64,000 nucleotides of DNA from JAHTBL01 sp038532735 (GTDB taxonomy: Bacteria > Pseudomonadota > Alphaproteobacteria > Rhodobacterales > Rhodobacteraceae). Below, in pieces: positions 41,411 to 50,840 of the stretch. Numbering within the stretch: position 1 is the first letter of the stretch; every line of letters begins with the position of its first letter. The translations under genes were made by a program, and so were the position numbers. Location: positions 58,207-122,206 of the forward strand of contig JBCBAC010000008.1 of NCBI GenBank assembly GCA_038532735.1. The letters run 5' to 3'. The notes under the pieces are model-generated. The model was not told the origin of the DNA. It searched no databases and worked only from the letters and a program-made list of their open reading frames with translations.

Positions 41411-43333
41411 TCAGGCCGTCGGTTCCGGCTCCAACCCGCCATCGGAAGGCGGACGCTGCTTTTTAGGCTTCGTCTTCGGGATCGCCGTCACCGACGGTGC
41501 GTTCCCCGTGTCAGAGCCATCATCGTCGTCCCCCACATGGGGCGGCTCGCCCGCGATCACGCGCTTGATCTCGTCGCCGGTCAGGGTCTCGTATTCCAGC
41601 AGACCATTTGCCAAACGCTCGAACTCTTCATAGTTCTCTTCAAGGATCGCCTTGGCCCGCTCATAGGCCTCGTCGATCATGCGCTTGACCTCGTCTTCGA
41701 TCAGCTCTTTGGTCGCTGCCGAGATTGAGAAACCGCCAGCCCCATTGCCCATGTACCCTTCATGAGCCTGCTGGTAGTCGATATTACCGACCTTGTCCGA
41801 CATGCCCCAGCGCAGCACCATCGCGCGCGCCAGACCGGAGGCTTGCTGGATATCACCAGACGGCCCGTTGGAGACCTCATCCTCACCGTATTTGAGGATT
41901 TCGGCGGCTTTACCGGCCATCGTCATGGCGAGCTTCTGCTCGCATTCGGACTTGTGCCAGTTCAGACGGTCGATCTCAGGCAGGGAGACCACCATACCCA
42001 GGGCGCCACCGCGCGGGATGATCGTCGCCTTATAGACCGGATCGCATTTGGGCAATTTTAGGCCCACGATTGCGTGGCCAGCCTCGTGCCATGCGGTCTT
42101 TTCCTTCTGATCAGGCGTCAGCACCATGGAGCGACGCTCCGCCCCCATCATCACCTTGTCCTTGGCGTTCTCGAAATCTTCCATCGCGACGAAGCGACGA
42201 CCAACTCTGGCCGCCATCAGCGCGGCCTCGTTCACGAGGTTTGCCAGATCGGCGCCCGAAAAACCGGGCGTACCGCGTGCGATTAGGCGCAGGTCGACGT
42301 CAGGTCCAAGCGGAGTCTTGCGGGCATGCACGCCGAGGATCTTCTCGCGGCCCTTGATGTCGGGATTGCCGACGGTGACCTGACGGTCGAAACGACCGGG
42401 ACGCAGAAGTGCCGGGTCCAGCACGTCTTTGCGGTTGGTCGCGGCGAGGATGATAACGCCTTCATTGGCTTCAAAGCCGTCCATCTCGACCAGCAGCTGG
42501 TTCAACGTCTGCTCACGCTCATCATTGCCGCCGCCATAGCCTGCGCCACGGTGGCGACCCACGGCGTCAATCTCGTCGATAAAGACGATACAAGGCGCGT
42601 TTTTCTTGGCCTGCTCGAACATATCGCGGACGCGCGACGCACCCACACCCACAAACATCTCGACAAAGTCGGAGCCGGAGATGGTGAAGAAGGGCACACC
42701 CGCTTCGCCAGCCACGGCACGGGCCAGCAGCGTTTTACCGGTACCCGGAGGGCCCACAAGCAGCGCGCCTTTCGGAATCTTACCGCCAAGGCGCGAGAAT
42801 TTCTGCGGGTTGCGCAGGAATTCCACGATCTCGTCGAGTTCTTCCTTGGCTTCATCAATGCCGGCTACGTCGTCAAACGTCACGCGGCCATGCTTTTCGG
42901 TCAGCATCTTGGCTTTCGATTTGCCAAAGCCCATCGCGCCGCCTTTGCCGCCGCCTTGCATGCGGTTCATGAAGTAGATCCAGACACCGATCAGCAGCAG
43001 GAATGGCAGAAGCGACAGAATGAAGGTCTGGAAGCCAGACTGTTCTTGCGCCTGCGCCTGCACCGGGATGTTGGCGTCAATCAGCATTTGCGTGATCTCG
43101 GCATCTGTCGGCTTGATCGTCACATAATCATTGCCGTCATTGCCACGAAAGCGCACTTGCTCCCCGTCCAGCGTGACCTGCGCCACGTTGCCGCCATCGA
43201 CGGCCGCGACGAATTCGGAATAGCTGATCGAACGGCTTTGCAGGTTGTTCTGCCCGCCATTGAACAGGTTGAAGAGCGCAAGGATGACCAAAAACAGGAC
43301 CACCCAGAAGGCGATGTTTCTCGCGTTGCCCAA
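41411..43333 (-). CDS. ftsH: ATP-dependent zinc metalloprotease FtsH
   Basis: 640 residues. Two spans (about 6-24 and 102-122) flank a small periplasmic domain. The AAA module has Walker A GPPGTGKT (194-201), Walker B CIVFIDEIDAVG and the second region of homology ATNRKDVLDPALLRPGRFD. The zinc site is HEAGH (416-420). It degrades misfolded membrane proteins and short-lived regulators. It lies 102 nt downstream of tilS, the classic order, and ends before a strong terminator. Confidence 0.97.
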   Translation of the reverse strand: MGNARNIAFWVVLFLVILALFNLFNGGQNNLQSRSISYSEFVAAVDGGNVAQVTLDGEQVRFRGNDGNDYVTIKPTDAEITQMLIDANIPVQAQAQEQSGFQTFILSLLPFLLLIGVWIYFMNRMQGGGKGGAMGFGKSKAKMLTEKHGRVTFDDVAGIDEAKEELDEIVEFLRNPQKFSRLGGKIPKGALLVGPPGTGKTLLARAVAGEAGVPFFTISGSDFVEMFVGVGASRVRDMFEQAKKNAPCIVFIDEIDAVGRHRGAGYGGGNDEREQTLNQLLVEMDGFEANEGVIILAATNRKDVLDPALLRPGRFDRQVTVGNPDIKGREKILGVHARKTPLGPDVDLRLIARGTPGFSGADLANLVNEAALMAARVGRRFVAMEDFENAKDKVMMGAERRSMVLTPDQKEKTAWHEAGHAIVGLKLPKCDPVYKATIIPRGGALGMVVSLPEIDRLNWHKSECEQKLAMTMAGKAAEILKYGEDEVSNGPSGDIQQASGLARAMVLRWGMSDKVGNIDYQQAHEGYMGNGAGGFSISAATKELIEDEVKRMIDEAYERAKAILEENYEEFERLANGLLEYETLTGDEIKRVIAGEPPHVGDDDDGSDTGNAPSVTAIPKTKPKKQRPPSDGGLEPEPTA

Positions 43334-43435
43334 GGAAATTCTCCTTAAAATCTGTCGGCGGAGTGGAGACCAGGACGGAATCCACCAGCCACCCGACTAA
43401 GATAGAGATCAGGCGGGTTACTTCAATGCGATAAA

Positions 43436-44668
43436 TCAAGTGTCGCGCAGGTATGCCGCGAAATCAGCGCGATTCCCCACCAATTCCGCGCGCCAGGCGG
43501 GATTGAAATGCGCCAAAGGGGCGGCGATCAGCGTCTCGCCCTGCCAAATGGCCGGGCTTGCGGCGAGGCTTGCGCGGGGCAAACCACTCGTGCGCCAGTC
43601 TTCGAGCTGTGCGAGACTGGCCTCCTCCAACGCGCGAACACGGTGGGTGGGCTCCATCGGGCCGATGAGCGTCCAGCGGTTGTCGAACAAGGCGTCCGGG
43701 CCGCAATCTGCGCTCCGCAGGGCGGCGGCTTCGCGTGTGATGCGAAGCGACTTTGCGTCTGACGTGACCAAAGCGCCGTGCAGAGTGCCGCCGCCTGCGT
43801 CGATCAGCGCGGCGAGGGCCGCGTAGCGTGGGGCGTAGGTCTGACCGCTGATAAAGCGGAGCGCCTCTGCCAACAGACGGCTTTGCAATTCGCGCGGGGC
43901 GGCGTCAAACGCCGCACGGGTGATCAGCAGATCGCCGACCTGTTGCTGCACCGATTGTGCGGCCAAGCGCGCGACCTCCTGGCGCAAGGCACTGCGCGCG
44001 CGCGCCATATGGGCGGCGGTCTGCACCAAACGCGCGCGGTCGAGGCCGATCTTGGCCAGTTCCGGCATCATCTTGCGCAGGCGGATGCGGTCAAAACTTT
44101 CATCCTCGTTCGTGGGGTCTTCGGACCAGACGGTGCCGCGTGCCAGAAGGAAACGGCGCAGCTCTTCCCGCCCGACCTCTAGCAAGGGGCGAACCCAGCG
44201 GACGCCGTTGCGCACATGCAGGGGCTGCATCGCCGCCAAACCGTCCACGCCAGAGCCGCGCGCGAGACGCATCAGCACGGTTTCGGCCTGATCGTCGCCA
44301 GTATGGCCCAGAAAGATCGTGTCTGTGCCGGTCTGCGCGCCCCACTCGGCCATCAACCGGTAGCGCGCCGCGCGGGCCTCTGCCTGAAGGTTCCCGCGCT
44401 GGTCCCATCCGTTCCATGTGAAAACCTCATACGCGCAGCCCAATTGCGCGGCCAGATCAGCGACCTGCGCCAGCTCGCGCTTGGCTTCGGCGCGCAGGCC
44501 GTGATCAACGCTCAGCGCGGTGACCCGGTCCGCTCCGAAATGCCCACAAGCCAACACCAAGAGAGCGGTGGAATCCCCACCGCCCGACACAGCGACGCCG
44601 AGTTTTTCAGAGAAATCCGCCCCCAGCAGATGCGTGCAGACCGCCGCGAACGACGCCTCCAGCGTCAC
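43436..44668 (-). CDS. tilS: tRNA(Ile)-lysidine synthase
   Basis: 410 residues. The N-type ATP pyrophosphatase loop is VSGGGDSTALL (about 28-33 for SGGGDS), and the GHTGDDQAETVLMRLARGSG helix follows. It changes C34 of the tRNA(Ile) CAU anticodon to lysidine, needed to read AUA codons. The C-terminal substrate domain is present (LIAAPLAHFNPAW near the end). It overlaps the cpoB gene upstream by 4 nt, which couples the Tol system genes to tilS and ftsH. Confidence 0.93.
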   Translation of the reverse strand: MTLEASFAAVCTHLLGADFSEKLGVAVSGGGDSTALLVLACGHFGADRVTALSVDHGLRAEAKRELAQVADLAAQLGCAYEVFTWNGWDQRGNLQAEARAARYRLMAEWGAQTGTDTIFLGHTGDDQAETVLMRLARGSGVDGLAAMQPLHVRNGVRWVRPLLEVGREELRRFLLARGTVWSEDPTNEDESFDRIRLRKMMPELAKIGLDRARLVQTAAHMARARSALRQEVARLAAQSVQQQVGDLLITRAAFDAAPRELQSRLLAEALRFISGQTYAPRYAALAALIDAGGGTLHGALVTSDAKSLRITREAAALRSADCGPDALFDNRWTLIGPMEPTHRVRALEEASLAQLEDWRTSGLPRASLAASPAIWQGETLIAAPLAHFNPAWRAELVGNRADFAAYLRDT

Positions 44669-45486
44669 GAGCAGCCGTAGGTGCTTTGTGCCGCCTGTGC
44701 GTCAGAGACCGAAGCCGATGTGGGAAAGCGCGTCTGCACTTCGGCCAGAGTCACGCAGGCCTCGTTCGTCTGGCCCAAAGCGCCCAGCGATGCGCCCAGC
44801 TTATACAAAGCGCGCGGGGCGTCGGCCCCGTTTGGATCACCGGAAAAGGCGTTGAGATAGGCGCGCGCGGCGGCGGTCATATCGCCCAGACCTTCCAGCG
44901 CTTCGCCGCGCATCAGATCGACTTTGGCGGCTACTGGGCTGCCCGGGTAGGTCTGATTGAAGGTCGCAAGCTGATCTGCGGCGGCTTGAAAGTCACCGGT
45001 TGCGAGCGCCTCCGACGCCCGCTGGAAGTCCTCCGCTTCGCCAACGGCCAGTTGCGAGACGTCTGTTTGCGGCGCGGGGGCTACGGGGGCCACTGGCGTT
45101 TCAGGGGCCGCGCCGCCGCCGAGGGTGGTGCCCTCGCCAAGGGTGGCAATATCGCAGTCAGCTTCAAGCTCGCAGAGGCGGAACTCCAGATCGCCGATCC
45201 GGTTGGTGCCGTCGCTGACGACCTGGTTCACGCGGAACTCCAGCTGTTCGGTTTTGGCGGTGAGGCGCTGCAGCTCCATCTCGATGGCATCGACCCGTTC
45301 CAGCACTGTGCCCCCCGCGCCTGTGCCACTGGGCGCGCTTGTCGTCGATAGCTCCCGCTTGAGGCGCTGGATATCCACGAAAAGCACCGACAATTCCTGA
45401 CGGATATCGGCGAGTGTCTGATCCTCCTGAGCCATGGCGGGCAGAGCCACAGCAAGGCTCAGGACAAGTGCGAGGGGTCGTAGCAT
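44665..45486 (-). CDS. cpoB: Cell division coordinator CpoB (YbgF)
   Basis: 273 residues with a signal peptide (AVALPAMAQEDQ). An N-terminal coiled coil (about 25-95, with QRLKRELSTTS and LQRLTAKTEQLEFRV) is followed by a C-terminal TPR domain (FQRASEALATGDFQAAADQL, LGALGQTNEACVTLAEVQTRFP). CpoB links peptidoglycan synthesis to Tol-Pal constriction of the outer membrane. It follows pal by 12 nt. Confidence 0.93.
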   Translation of the reverse strand: MLRPLALVLSLAVALPAMAQEDQTLADIRQELSVLFVDIQRLKRELSTTSAPSGTGAGGTVLERVDAIEMELQRLTAKTEQLEFRVNQVVSDGTNRIGDLEFRLCELEADCDIATLGEGTTLGGGAAPETPVAPVAPAPQTDVSQLAVGEAEDFQRASEALATGDFQAAADQLATFNQTYPGSPVAAKVDLMRGEALEGLGDMTAAARAYLNAFSGDPNGADAPRALYKLGASLGALGQTNEACVTLAEVQTRFPTSASVSDAQAAQSTYGCS

Positions 45487-45498
45487 GACGTGAGGTCC

Positions 45499-46014
45499 TT
45501 AACTGGTGCCGCCACCTGCCGCGATCACCGTGACGGCGCGGCGGTTCTTGGCATAGCAGCTTTCGTTGGAGCAGATTTCAAGCGGGCGCTCCTTGCCGAA
45601 GGTCAGCGTTTGCAGGCGTGTGGGGGCAACGCCCTGGCTCACAAGGTATTCCTGCACGGCATTCGCGCGACGTGCGCCCAGCGCGAGGTTATATTCGCGC
45701 GTGCCTTGTTCGTCGGCATGCCCTTCGATCACGGCGGTGAATTCAGGGTTATTGGCCAACCAGGCGGCCTGACCGGCCAGCACGGTTTGCGCCTGTGGCG
45801 TCAGCGAGGATTGATCGACCAGAAACAGCACGCGGTCGCCGATGGTCTGGTTGAAATAGGCGGGCGAGTTGGGGTCTTGCGCCGATCCCACGTCAAAGCC
45901 CGCGCCTGCGCCATCGGCCCCGAACCCGCCGTCATTGTCAAAGCGGCCTGCATTCGTACAAGCGCCCAAGGCGAAGGCCGCCCCCACCAATACTGCGATT
46001 TTCAAACTGTTCAT
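45499..46014 (-). CDS. pal: Peptidoglycan-associated lipoprotein Pal
   Basis: 171 residues. The lipobox is FALGACTN (Cys 19), a linker rich in Gly/Ala/Asp follows, then the OmpA-like domain with VIEGHADEQGTREYNLALGARRA and the TFGKERPLE end. It anchors the outer membrane to the wall and binds TolB. A gap of 66 nt separates it from tolB upstream. Confidence 0.96.
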   Translation of the reverse strand: MNSLKIAVLVGAAFALGACTNAGRFDNDGGFGADGAGAGFDVGSAQDPNSPAYFNQTIGDRVLFLVDQSSLTPQAQTVLAGQAAWLANNPEFTAVIEGHADEQGTREYNLALGARRANAVQEYLVSQGVAPTRLQTLTFGKERPLEICSNESCYAKNRRAVTVIAAGGGTS

Positions 46015-46080
46015 GGTGTTATCCTGTGTTTTTCTTTGCTCGTTTGAGGTCAGTCTATCAGCTTTGCCCGCCCAAGGGAA

Positions 46081-47406
46081 TCAGCGTTGCAGCGGCGACC
46101 ACGAGGGATCAGATGCACCACCCTCGGTGCGGATGGGTTTGAGGTTCCGGCCCGAGATATCGACCGAATAAAGCGAGGGCGCGCCTTGGGCGCCTTGGGT
46201 TTCACGCGTGAACATGATCACGCGGCCATTGGGCGACCAAGTGGGGCCTTCATCAAGGAAGGACGCGGTCAGCAGGCGCTCTTCGGAGCCATCCAGACGC
46301 ATTACGCCGATATGGAACCGCCCACGGTTTTGCTTGGTAAACGCCACCAGATCACCGCGCGGCGACCAGACGGGCGTGCCGTAGCGCCCTGCGCCAAAGC
46401 TGATGCGCGTCGCCTCACCGCCGCTGGCGGGCATGACGTAAAGCTGCTGATTGCCGCTGCGGTCGCTCTCAAACACGATACGAGAGCCGTCGGGCGAAAA
46501 GCTGGGCGCTGTCTCAATCGAAGGGGCCGAGGTCAGGCGCGTCAAAGCGCCGGAGCCGAGGTTGACGGTGTAGAGGTCCGTGTTGCCGCCCGTTGTCAGC
46601 GAAAAGACCGCCGATTGGCCATCGGGCGCGAAGCGGGGGGCAAAGCTCATCGTGCCATCGGGCAGATCAATGGCGCGGCGGCCCACGTTGTTCACGTCCA
46701 GCACGTAGATGCGTGGGAAGCCTGTCTCGTAGCTGGTGTAGAGCACGCGGTTGCCATCGGGCGAGAAGCGCGGGGCCAGCACAATGGCGCTGCTATCCGT
46801 CAGATACTGCACATTCGCGCCGTCATAATCCATGATTGCAAGCCGCTTGCGGCGGTCGTTCTTGGGGCCGGTTTCCGACACAAAGACCACGCGGCTGTCG
46901 AAGTATTTGCCTTCGCCGGTGATGCGGGAATAAACCTCGTCGGCCACTTTATGGGCCATGCGGCGCCAGCCATCGGCAGTGCCTGCAAATTGCAGCCCCT
47001 TGCCCAGCTCTGCGCCGGAAAACACGTCATAGACGCGGAATTTCACGTTGATATTGCCCTGCCCGTCCGCGTTCACGGCCCCGGTGATCAGCGCTTGCGC
47101 GTTGATCGCCTTCCAGTCGGCATATTGCACCGGAGAGGCAAAATTGCTGACGGTGGAGATGAACGCGTCCGGGGAGATTTCCCGGAACAGCCCGGTGCCC
47201 GTCAGATCGGCGGCCACGACCCGGCTGATATCGTTGGCGAGTTGCCCGGCCGCAGCGCTTTCGGCCTGAAAGGTGGGGACCGCAAAGGGCATCGGCTCGA
47301 TCACGCCATCGGTGATGCGCAGCCTTAAAGGTCCGTCTTGCGCGACTGCGACGGAGCCCATTGCGAGGCTGAACACCATCGCCAGAAAGATCAAAATTGC
47401 CCGCAT
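46081..47406 (-). CDS. tolB: Tol-Pal system translocation protein TolB
   Basis: 441 residues with a signal peptide (to AVAQDGPLR). An N-terminal domain (about 25-150) precedes a six-bladed beta-propeller whose blades show the repeated F-PDG pattern (APRFSPDGNRVLYTS, APRFAPDGQSAVFS, APSFSPDGSRIVFES, GPTWSPNGRVIMFT). It is a periplasmic partner of Pal and TolA. Its start overlaps the tolA stop by 1 nt. Confidence 0.97.
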   Translation of the reverse strand: MRAILIFLAMVFSLAMGSVAVAQDGPLRLRITDGVIEPMPFAVPTFQAESAAAGQLANDISRVVAADLTGTGLFREISPDAFISTVSNFASPVQYADWKAINAQALITGAVNADGQGNINVKFRVYDVFSGAELGKGLQFAGTADGWRRMAHKVADEVYSRITGEGKYFDSRVVFVSETGPKNDRRKRLAIMDYDGANVQYLTDSSAIVLAPRFSPDGNRVLYTSYETGFPRIYVLDVNNVGRRAIDLPDGTMSFAPRFAPDGQSAVFSLTTGGNTDLYTVNLGSGALTRLTSAPSIETAPSFSPDGSRIVFESDRSGNQQLYVMPASGGEATRISFGAGRYGTPVWSPRGDLVAFTKQNRGRFHIGVMRLDGSEERLLTASFLDEGPTWSPNGRVIMFTRETQGAQGAPSLYSVDISGRNLKPIRTEGGASDPSWSPLQR

Positions 47407-48503
47407 TACCTCAACCTCATTCCGCTTGGATCGAATGTCATCTCAATTTCGCGCCATTGGCCGTATTTTTCACGGGGAAGATTATAGCCCCGTGCACCGC
47501 AGCGGATTATCGCTCGCCGTGCGGCTTCAAAAGCCTGCCGTGCGCCCGCTTCCGAGCCGCCCTCAAAGGACAGCATCCGGATGGAGCTGGTCACAGGCGT
47601 TGCGTTCTCGGCCATCTCGACAGCGACCACGACCGTGGTGGCAAGCGCATCGGTGGAGAGCGAGCCCACGTTCCAGCAGCTGGAGACCGCGACGCGCATC
47701 GCGTCCTTCTCGCCCCTTGTCAGAGGCGGACCGCTGGGCACGTTAGACGTGCTTTGCTGATTGGCGACCGCTTGGGCGACGGCATCAGCGATGGTGTCGT
47801 TCGTCGGGGTCTCGGGCGCTGGCGTCTCTTCTGCCGTTTCAACCGGCGCTGGCCGCGACGGGCGCGTCTGCGGGCGCATGGATTGCGTGGGCGCGCTGGC
47901 AGGCGTCTCGGCCTCTGTCACGATCTCGGTCGCGGCGGCCTCTGGCGCGGTGGCGGGAGCCTCTTCAGCCTGCTCCGTGCCCTCATCGCTTTCGGTCACA
48001 GCGTCCTGCACAGTGTCGGCCACCTGCGCGTCAGGTGCAGGGGGCGCGACAGGCTCTGGCGCAACGCGATCCGTTTGCTGCTCCTGCGCTTCTTCGGCTT
48101 CTGGCAGCGCGGTCGTGACCGGCTCGACTGGTGCGGGCGGAGCTTGTTCTGCGGGGGCGTCCGGCTCCACCTCGGCAACCGGGGGTGTCAACGCGCTCAC
48201 ATCCGGCGGATCCTCAGGCGCGGGGGCCTCTTGCGGTGGGGGCGGCGGCGCTTCCTCGACCGGCGTCACAGCAGCCACATCGGGCGCTTCCTCGGCTTGC
48301 GGGGTCTCGGCTTGATCCGGGGTGAGGGCCACAGCATCGGGGCTGCTTTCCGCGATCAGGGCCGCGAACTCATCGCCCGAGATAATCGACACATTACTCG
48401 TCGTCTCAAACGGCAAGGGCTCGGTCGAGAGCACCCCACCGAAGAGCAAAAAGCCGATCAAAGCCGCGTGGCCCGCGCCTGAGATATAATACCCCGTCTG
48501 CAC
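47406..48503 (-). CDS. tolA: TolA-like energy-transducing protein with acidic Pro/Ala-rich linker
   Basis: 365 residues. One N-terminal span (ISGAGHAALIGFLLFGGVLS), then about 200 residues dominated by Ala, Pro, Glu, Val and Thr (VAAVTPVEEAPPPPPQ, EQAPPAPVEP), and a C-terminal globular domain (PLTRGEKDAMRVAVSSCWNVG, AFEAARRAIIRCGARGYNLP) with cysteines placed as in TolA domain III. The order tolQ-tolR-tolA-tolB-pal fixes the identity. The helical middle domain of enterobacterial TolA is replaced by an acidic disordered linker. Confidence 0.88.
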   Translation of the reverse strand: MQTGYYISGAGHAALIGFLLFGGVLSTEPLPFETTSNVSIISGDEFAALIAESSPDAVALTPDQAETPQAEEAPDVAAVTPVEEAPPPPPQEAPAPEDPPDVSALTPPVAEVEPDAPAEQAPPAPVEPVTTALPEAEEAQEQQTDRVAPEPVAPPAPDAQVADTVQDAVTESDEGTEQAEEAPATAPEAAATEIVTEAETPASAPTQSMRPQTRPSRPAPVETAEETPAPETPTNDTIADAVAQAVANQQSTSNVPSGPPLTRGEKDAMRVAVSSCWNVGSLSTDALATTVVVAVEMAENATPVTSSIRMLSFEGGSEAGARQAFEAARRAIIRCGARGYNLPREKYGQWREIEMTFDPSGMRLR

Positions 48504-48510
48504 GATGGCC

Positions 48511-48981
48511 TCAGTTCCCGCCCAGCGTCGGGCCGCCTGTATCCGTGACCAGCCCGATATTGCTGAACCCGCCCGCGTTCAGAGCGCCCATGACCTGCAC
48601 GACGCGCGCATAGGGAATGGCGCCATCGGCACGCAGGAAGATCTTGTCATCGACCCGCTCAGCCGCAATCGCACGCAGGCGCGGAATCAGATCATCATCG
48701 GCAATCTCGGTCGTCATCAGCTGCAAGCTGCCTTCGGCTGTCAGCGTTATGGTCAGCGGCTCATCTTCCTCACCGGCCTCCAACGCATTGGCGGCGGTCT
48801 TGGGCAACTCCACCGGCACGCCCACGGTCATCAGGGGTGCAGCCACCATGAAGATAATGAGCAGCACCATCATCACGTCTACGAACGGCGTGACGTTAAT
48901 CTCCGCCATCGGTTGCGCGCGGCGGCCACGGCGTCTGCGTCCGCCGCCGCCCCCGTCGCTTTGCATCACCCCGCCGCCCAT
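48511..48981 (-). CDS. tolR: Tol-Pal system protein TolR
   Basis: 156 residues. A basic, glycine-rich head (GGGGGRRRRGRRAQP) is followed by AEINVTPFVDVMMVLLIIFMVAAP, the ExbD/TolR span with the proton-channel aspartate in PFVDVMM, and a periplasmic domain. I choose the ATG one base after the tolQ stop (TGATATG), which gives the MGGGV N-terminus common in this family; an ATG five codons later is possible. Confidence 0.94.
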   Translation of the reverse strand: MGGGVMQSDGGGGGRRRRGRRAQPMAEINVTPFVDVMMVLLIIFMVAAPLMTVGVPVELPKTAANALEAGEEDEPLTITLTAEGSLQLMTTEIADDDLIPRLRAIAAERVDDKIFLRADGAIPYARVVQVMGALNAGGFSNIGLVTDTGGPTLGGN

Positions 48982-48982
48982 A

Positions 48983-49654
48983 TCAGCTGTCCAACTGACG
49001 GCTGAGGATGGTGGCGAACTCGTCTGCAAAGGCCTCATAGCCGCCGACGATGCGGTCACTATCCGCGCTGAGCTTGTTGTAGAAGATCACCGCAGGGATC
49101 GCCGCCAGAAGGCCTAGACCGGTCGCGAGAAGCGCCTCCGCAATACCAGGGGCTACCACGGCGAGCGAGGTATTCTGCTGCTCTGCAATCTCGATAAACG
49201 CGTTCATGATCCCCCAAACGGTCCCGAAAAGCCCAACAAAGGGCGCGGTGGAGCCCACGGTTGCCAAAACCGCAAGGTTCTTTTGCAGCCCTTCGGCCTC
49301 TTTCGCGATAGCCACATCCATCGAGCGATCAATCCTGCTTTGCGCGCCCGCGATCAGCCCGCCATCGGTGCGGTGCGAGCGGCGCCATTCCAGCATGCCT
49401 GCCGCAAAGATCTTCTCGGACGGCCCGGACGGGTTTGGCCCGATCTTGTCAAAAAGACCATCCAAAGGCTGCCCCGACCAAAACGCCTCGTCAAAGACCG
49501 CAGCTTCCCTCCGTGCGGCCCGGTAGTTGAGGGTTTTCTGAATGATGATCGCCCACGCCCAGAAGGACGCCGCGATCAACATAATCATCGTGATCTTAAC
49601 CGTGATCGTTGCGCGCGCGAAAAGCGCCCACATCGAAAAATCGACTGATTCCAT
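48983..49654 (-). CDS. tolQ: Tol-Pal system protein TolQ
   Basis: 223 residues with three spans, the ExbB/TolQ fold. Conserved segments are the first span near residues 15-38 with WAWAIIIQKTL, VGSTAPFVGLFGTVWGIMNAF and EALLATGLGLLAAIPAVIFYNKL. With TolR it forms the proton-driven motor that energises TolA. It opens the tol block, 114 nt after ybgC. Confidence 0.96.
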   Translation of the reverse strand: MESVDFSMWALFARATITVKITMIMLIAASFWAWAIIIQKTLNYRAARREAAVFDEAFWSGQPLDGLFDKIGPNPSGPSEKIFAAGMLEWRRSHRTDGGLIAGAQSRIDRSMDVAIAKEAEGLQKNLAVLATVGSTAPFVGLFGTVWGIMNAFIEIAEQQNTSLAVVAPGIAEALLATGLGLLAAIPAVIFYNKLSADSDRIVGGYEAFADEFATILSRQLDS

Positions 49655-49768
49655 AATTGCCTGCTCTCGCCGTTACGGGTCTCTCTGACCTCTTATGACG
49701 TCAGAATTACCGCATTCCTTGGCCAAACGCCAACAAATTGCATCTCACAAGCGTGAGAACGGCGCGTC

Positions 49769-50158
49769 CTAGTGGACCTGTCGGCGGATATTCGCTGGAA
49801 GACGCGCGGGCTGGCCAGCCTCGTTGATGGCGACAATCGTGACCTGCGCGGTAAAGAGCAGCTCATCGGCGCGTTTGACGTCTTGGCGAAAGACAATGCG
49901 CGCACCGGTCATGGCCTCTGTCGTGGTCTCAACGATCAGTTCGTCATCAAATCTGGCGGGGGAGAGGTATTCGGCCTCCACCTTGCGGACGGCAAAGACG
50001 ACCCCGTCTTCCTCTTTCATGGCGACCTGATCGACACCCATCTCGCGCACATATTCGCTGCGGGCGCGTTCGACGAATTTCAGATAGTTCGCGTAATAGA
50101 CGATACCCGCCAGATCGGTGTCTTCATAATACACGCGCAACTTAAACCGGTGGCTCAT
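49769..50158 (-). CDS. ybgC: Acyl-CoA thioesterase YbgC, Tol-Pal associated
   Basis: 129 residues, hotdog fold with the 4-hydroxybenzoyl-CoA thioesterase signature YYEDTDLAGIVYYANYLKF (Asp 15 is the likely catalytic residue). YbgC genes open tol-pal clusters in many Proteobacteria and probably act in phospholipid metabolism. The ATG overlaps the stop of the upstream unknown gene as ATGA; longer upstream frames are inside that gene. Confidence 0.94.
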   Translation of the reverse strand: MSHRFKLRVYYEDTDLAGIVYYANYLKFVERARSEYVREMGVDQVAMKEEDGVVFAVRKVEAEYLSPARFDDELIVETTTEAMTGARIVFRQDVKRADELLFTAQVTIVAINEAGQPARLPANIRRQVH

Positions 50159-50778
50159 TGGGGCACCTCCATACGGGCGAAGAGCCTTAGCGCGTGGCTC
50201 GCATCCTGCGCCACGGCGGGTAAGACCGGATCGTAGCCCGCGCGGATCACCTGCGCGATATCTGGGCGCAGAACGGTCGTCTCTCCGGCCACGGCCAGCG
50301 GCGACGCCTCCCGGAACGCCATGTCCGACCAGAGCACGATGCTCTGCACGATCTGGCTCAGCGCAAGCGTTTCTGCTGGCACCGCGGACAAATGCGCGTC
50401 CATCCGTAAAAAGATGAAACACGCCTTGATCGCGCCCGCCTCGTCAAAGCGGAAAATCCGGTACTGGTTGGCATCCACCTCTTTCAGCCGCCCGACCAAA
50501 GGCCGCAAATCGGGCACCAGCCGGTCCAGATCGGGCACGCCCAGTAACTCGTCCCACTCGCGGCAGAAAAACAGCATCAGATTGCTGCCAAGCTCGGGAT
50601 CGGTCTCGGCCATCTGGTGCTCAGCCAAGGCGCAGACCGCCTCTATTGCGCCCTTGAGCACACTGATGGTCTCATCCTCAACGCCAAACGCCACCGGCGC
50701 AATCGGCCGCCCCCAACGCGCAAACAGATAACTCTCATCTGCACGGGTAAAGAGTGCTTCCACCTGATCCGGTGTCAT
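50155..50778 (-). CDS. Conserved hypothetical protein between ruvB and ybgC
   Basis: 207 residues with no signal peptide or membrane span. Composition is balanced and acidic (PDQVEALFTRADESYLF, GRPIAPVAFGVEDETIS). I do not recognise a family; GRPIAPVAFG and NLMLFFCREWDEL look like folded-core segments. It starts at the ATG with AAGGGG upstream, just after a dispersed repeat copy; the frame upstream of it is repeat sequence. The 4-nt overlap with ybgC and its place between ruvB and the tol genes suggest one long operon. Confidence 0.78.
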   Translation of the reverse strand: MTPDQVEALFTRADESYLFARWGRPIAPVAFGVEDETISVLKGAIEAVCALAEHQMAETDPELGSNLMLFFCREWDELLGVPDLDRLVPDLRPLVGRLKEVDANQYRIFRFDEAGAIKACFIFLRMDAHLSAVPAETLALSQIVQSIVLWSDMAFREASPLAVAGETTVLRPDIAQVIRAGYDPVLPAVAQDASHALRLFARMEVPQ

Positions 50779-50822
50779 GCCCGCCCCTTCATCTTGGAAA
50801 AAAACTCGCGCCGCAGGCATAG
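50779..50822 (-). repeat. Dispersed intergenic repeat copy after ruvB
   Basis: On the minus strand it reads GCCTGCGGCGCGAGTTTTTT and then CCAAGATGAAGGGG. The first part forms a short GC hairpin before a seven-T run, so it may end ruvB transcripts. Its right end supplies the ribosome site of the following gene. Confidence 0.65.
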
Positions 50823-50840
50823 AATCTTCGCGCGATGCCC

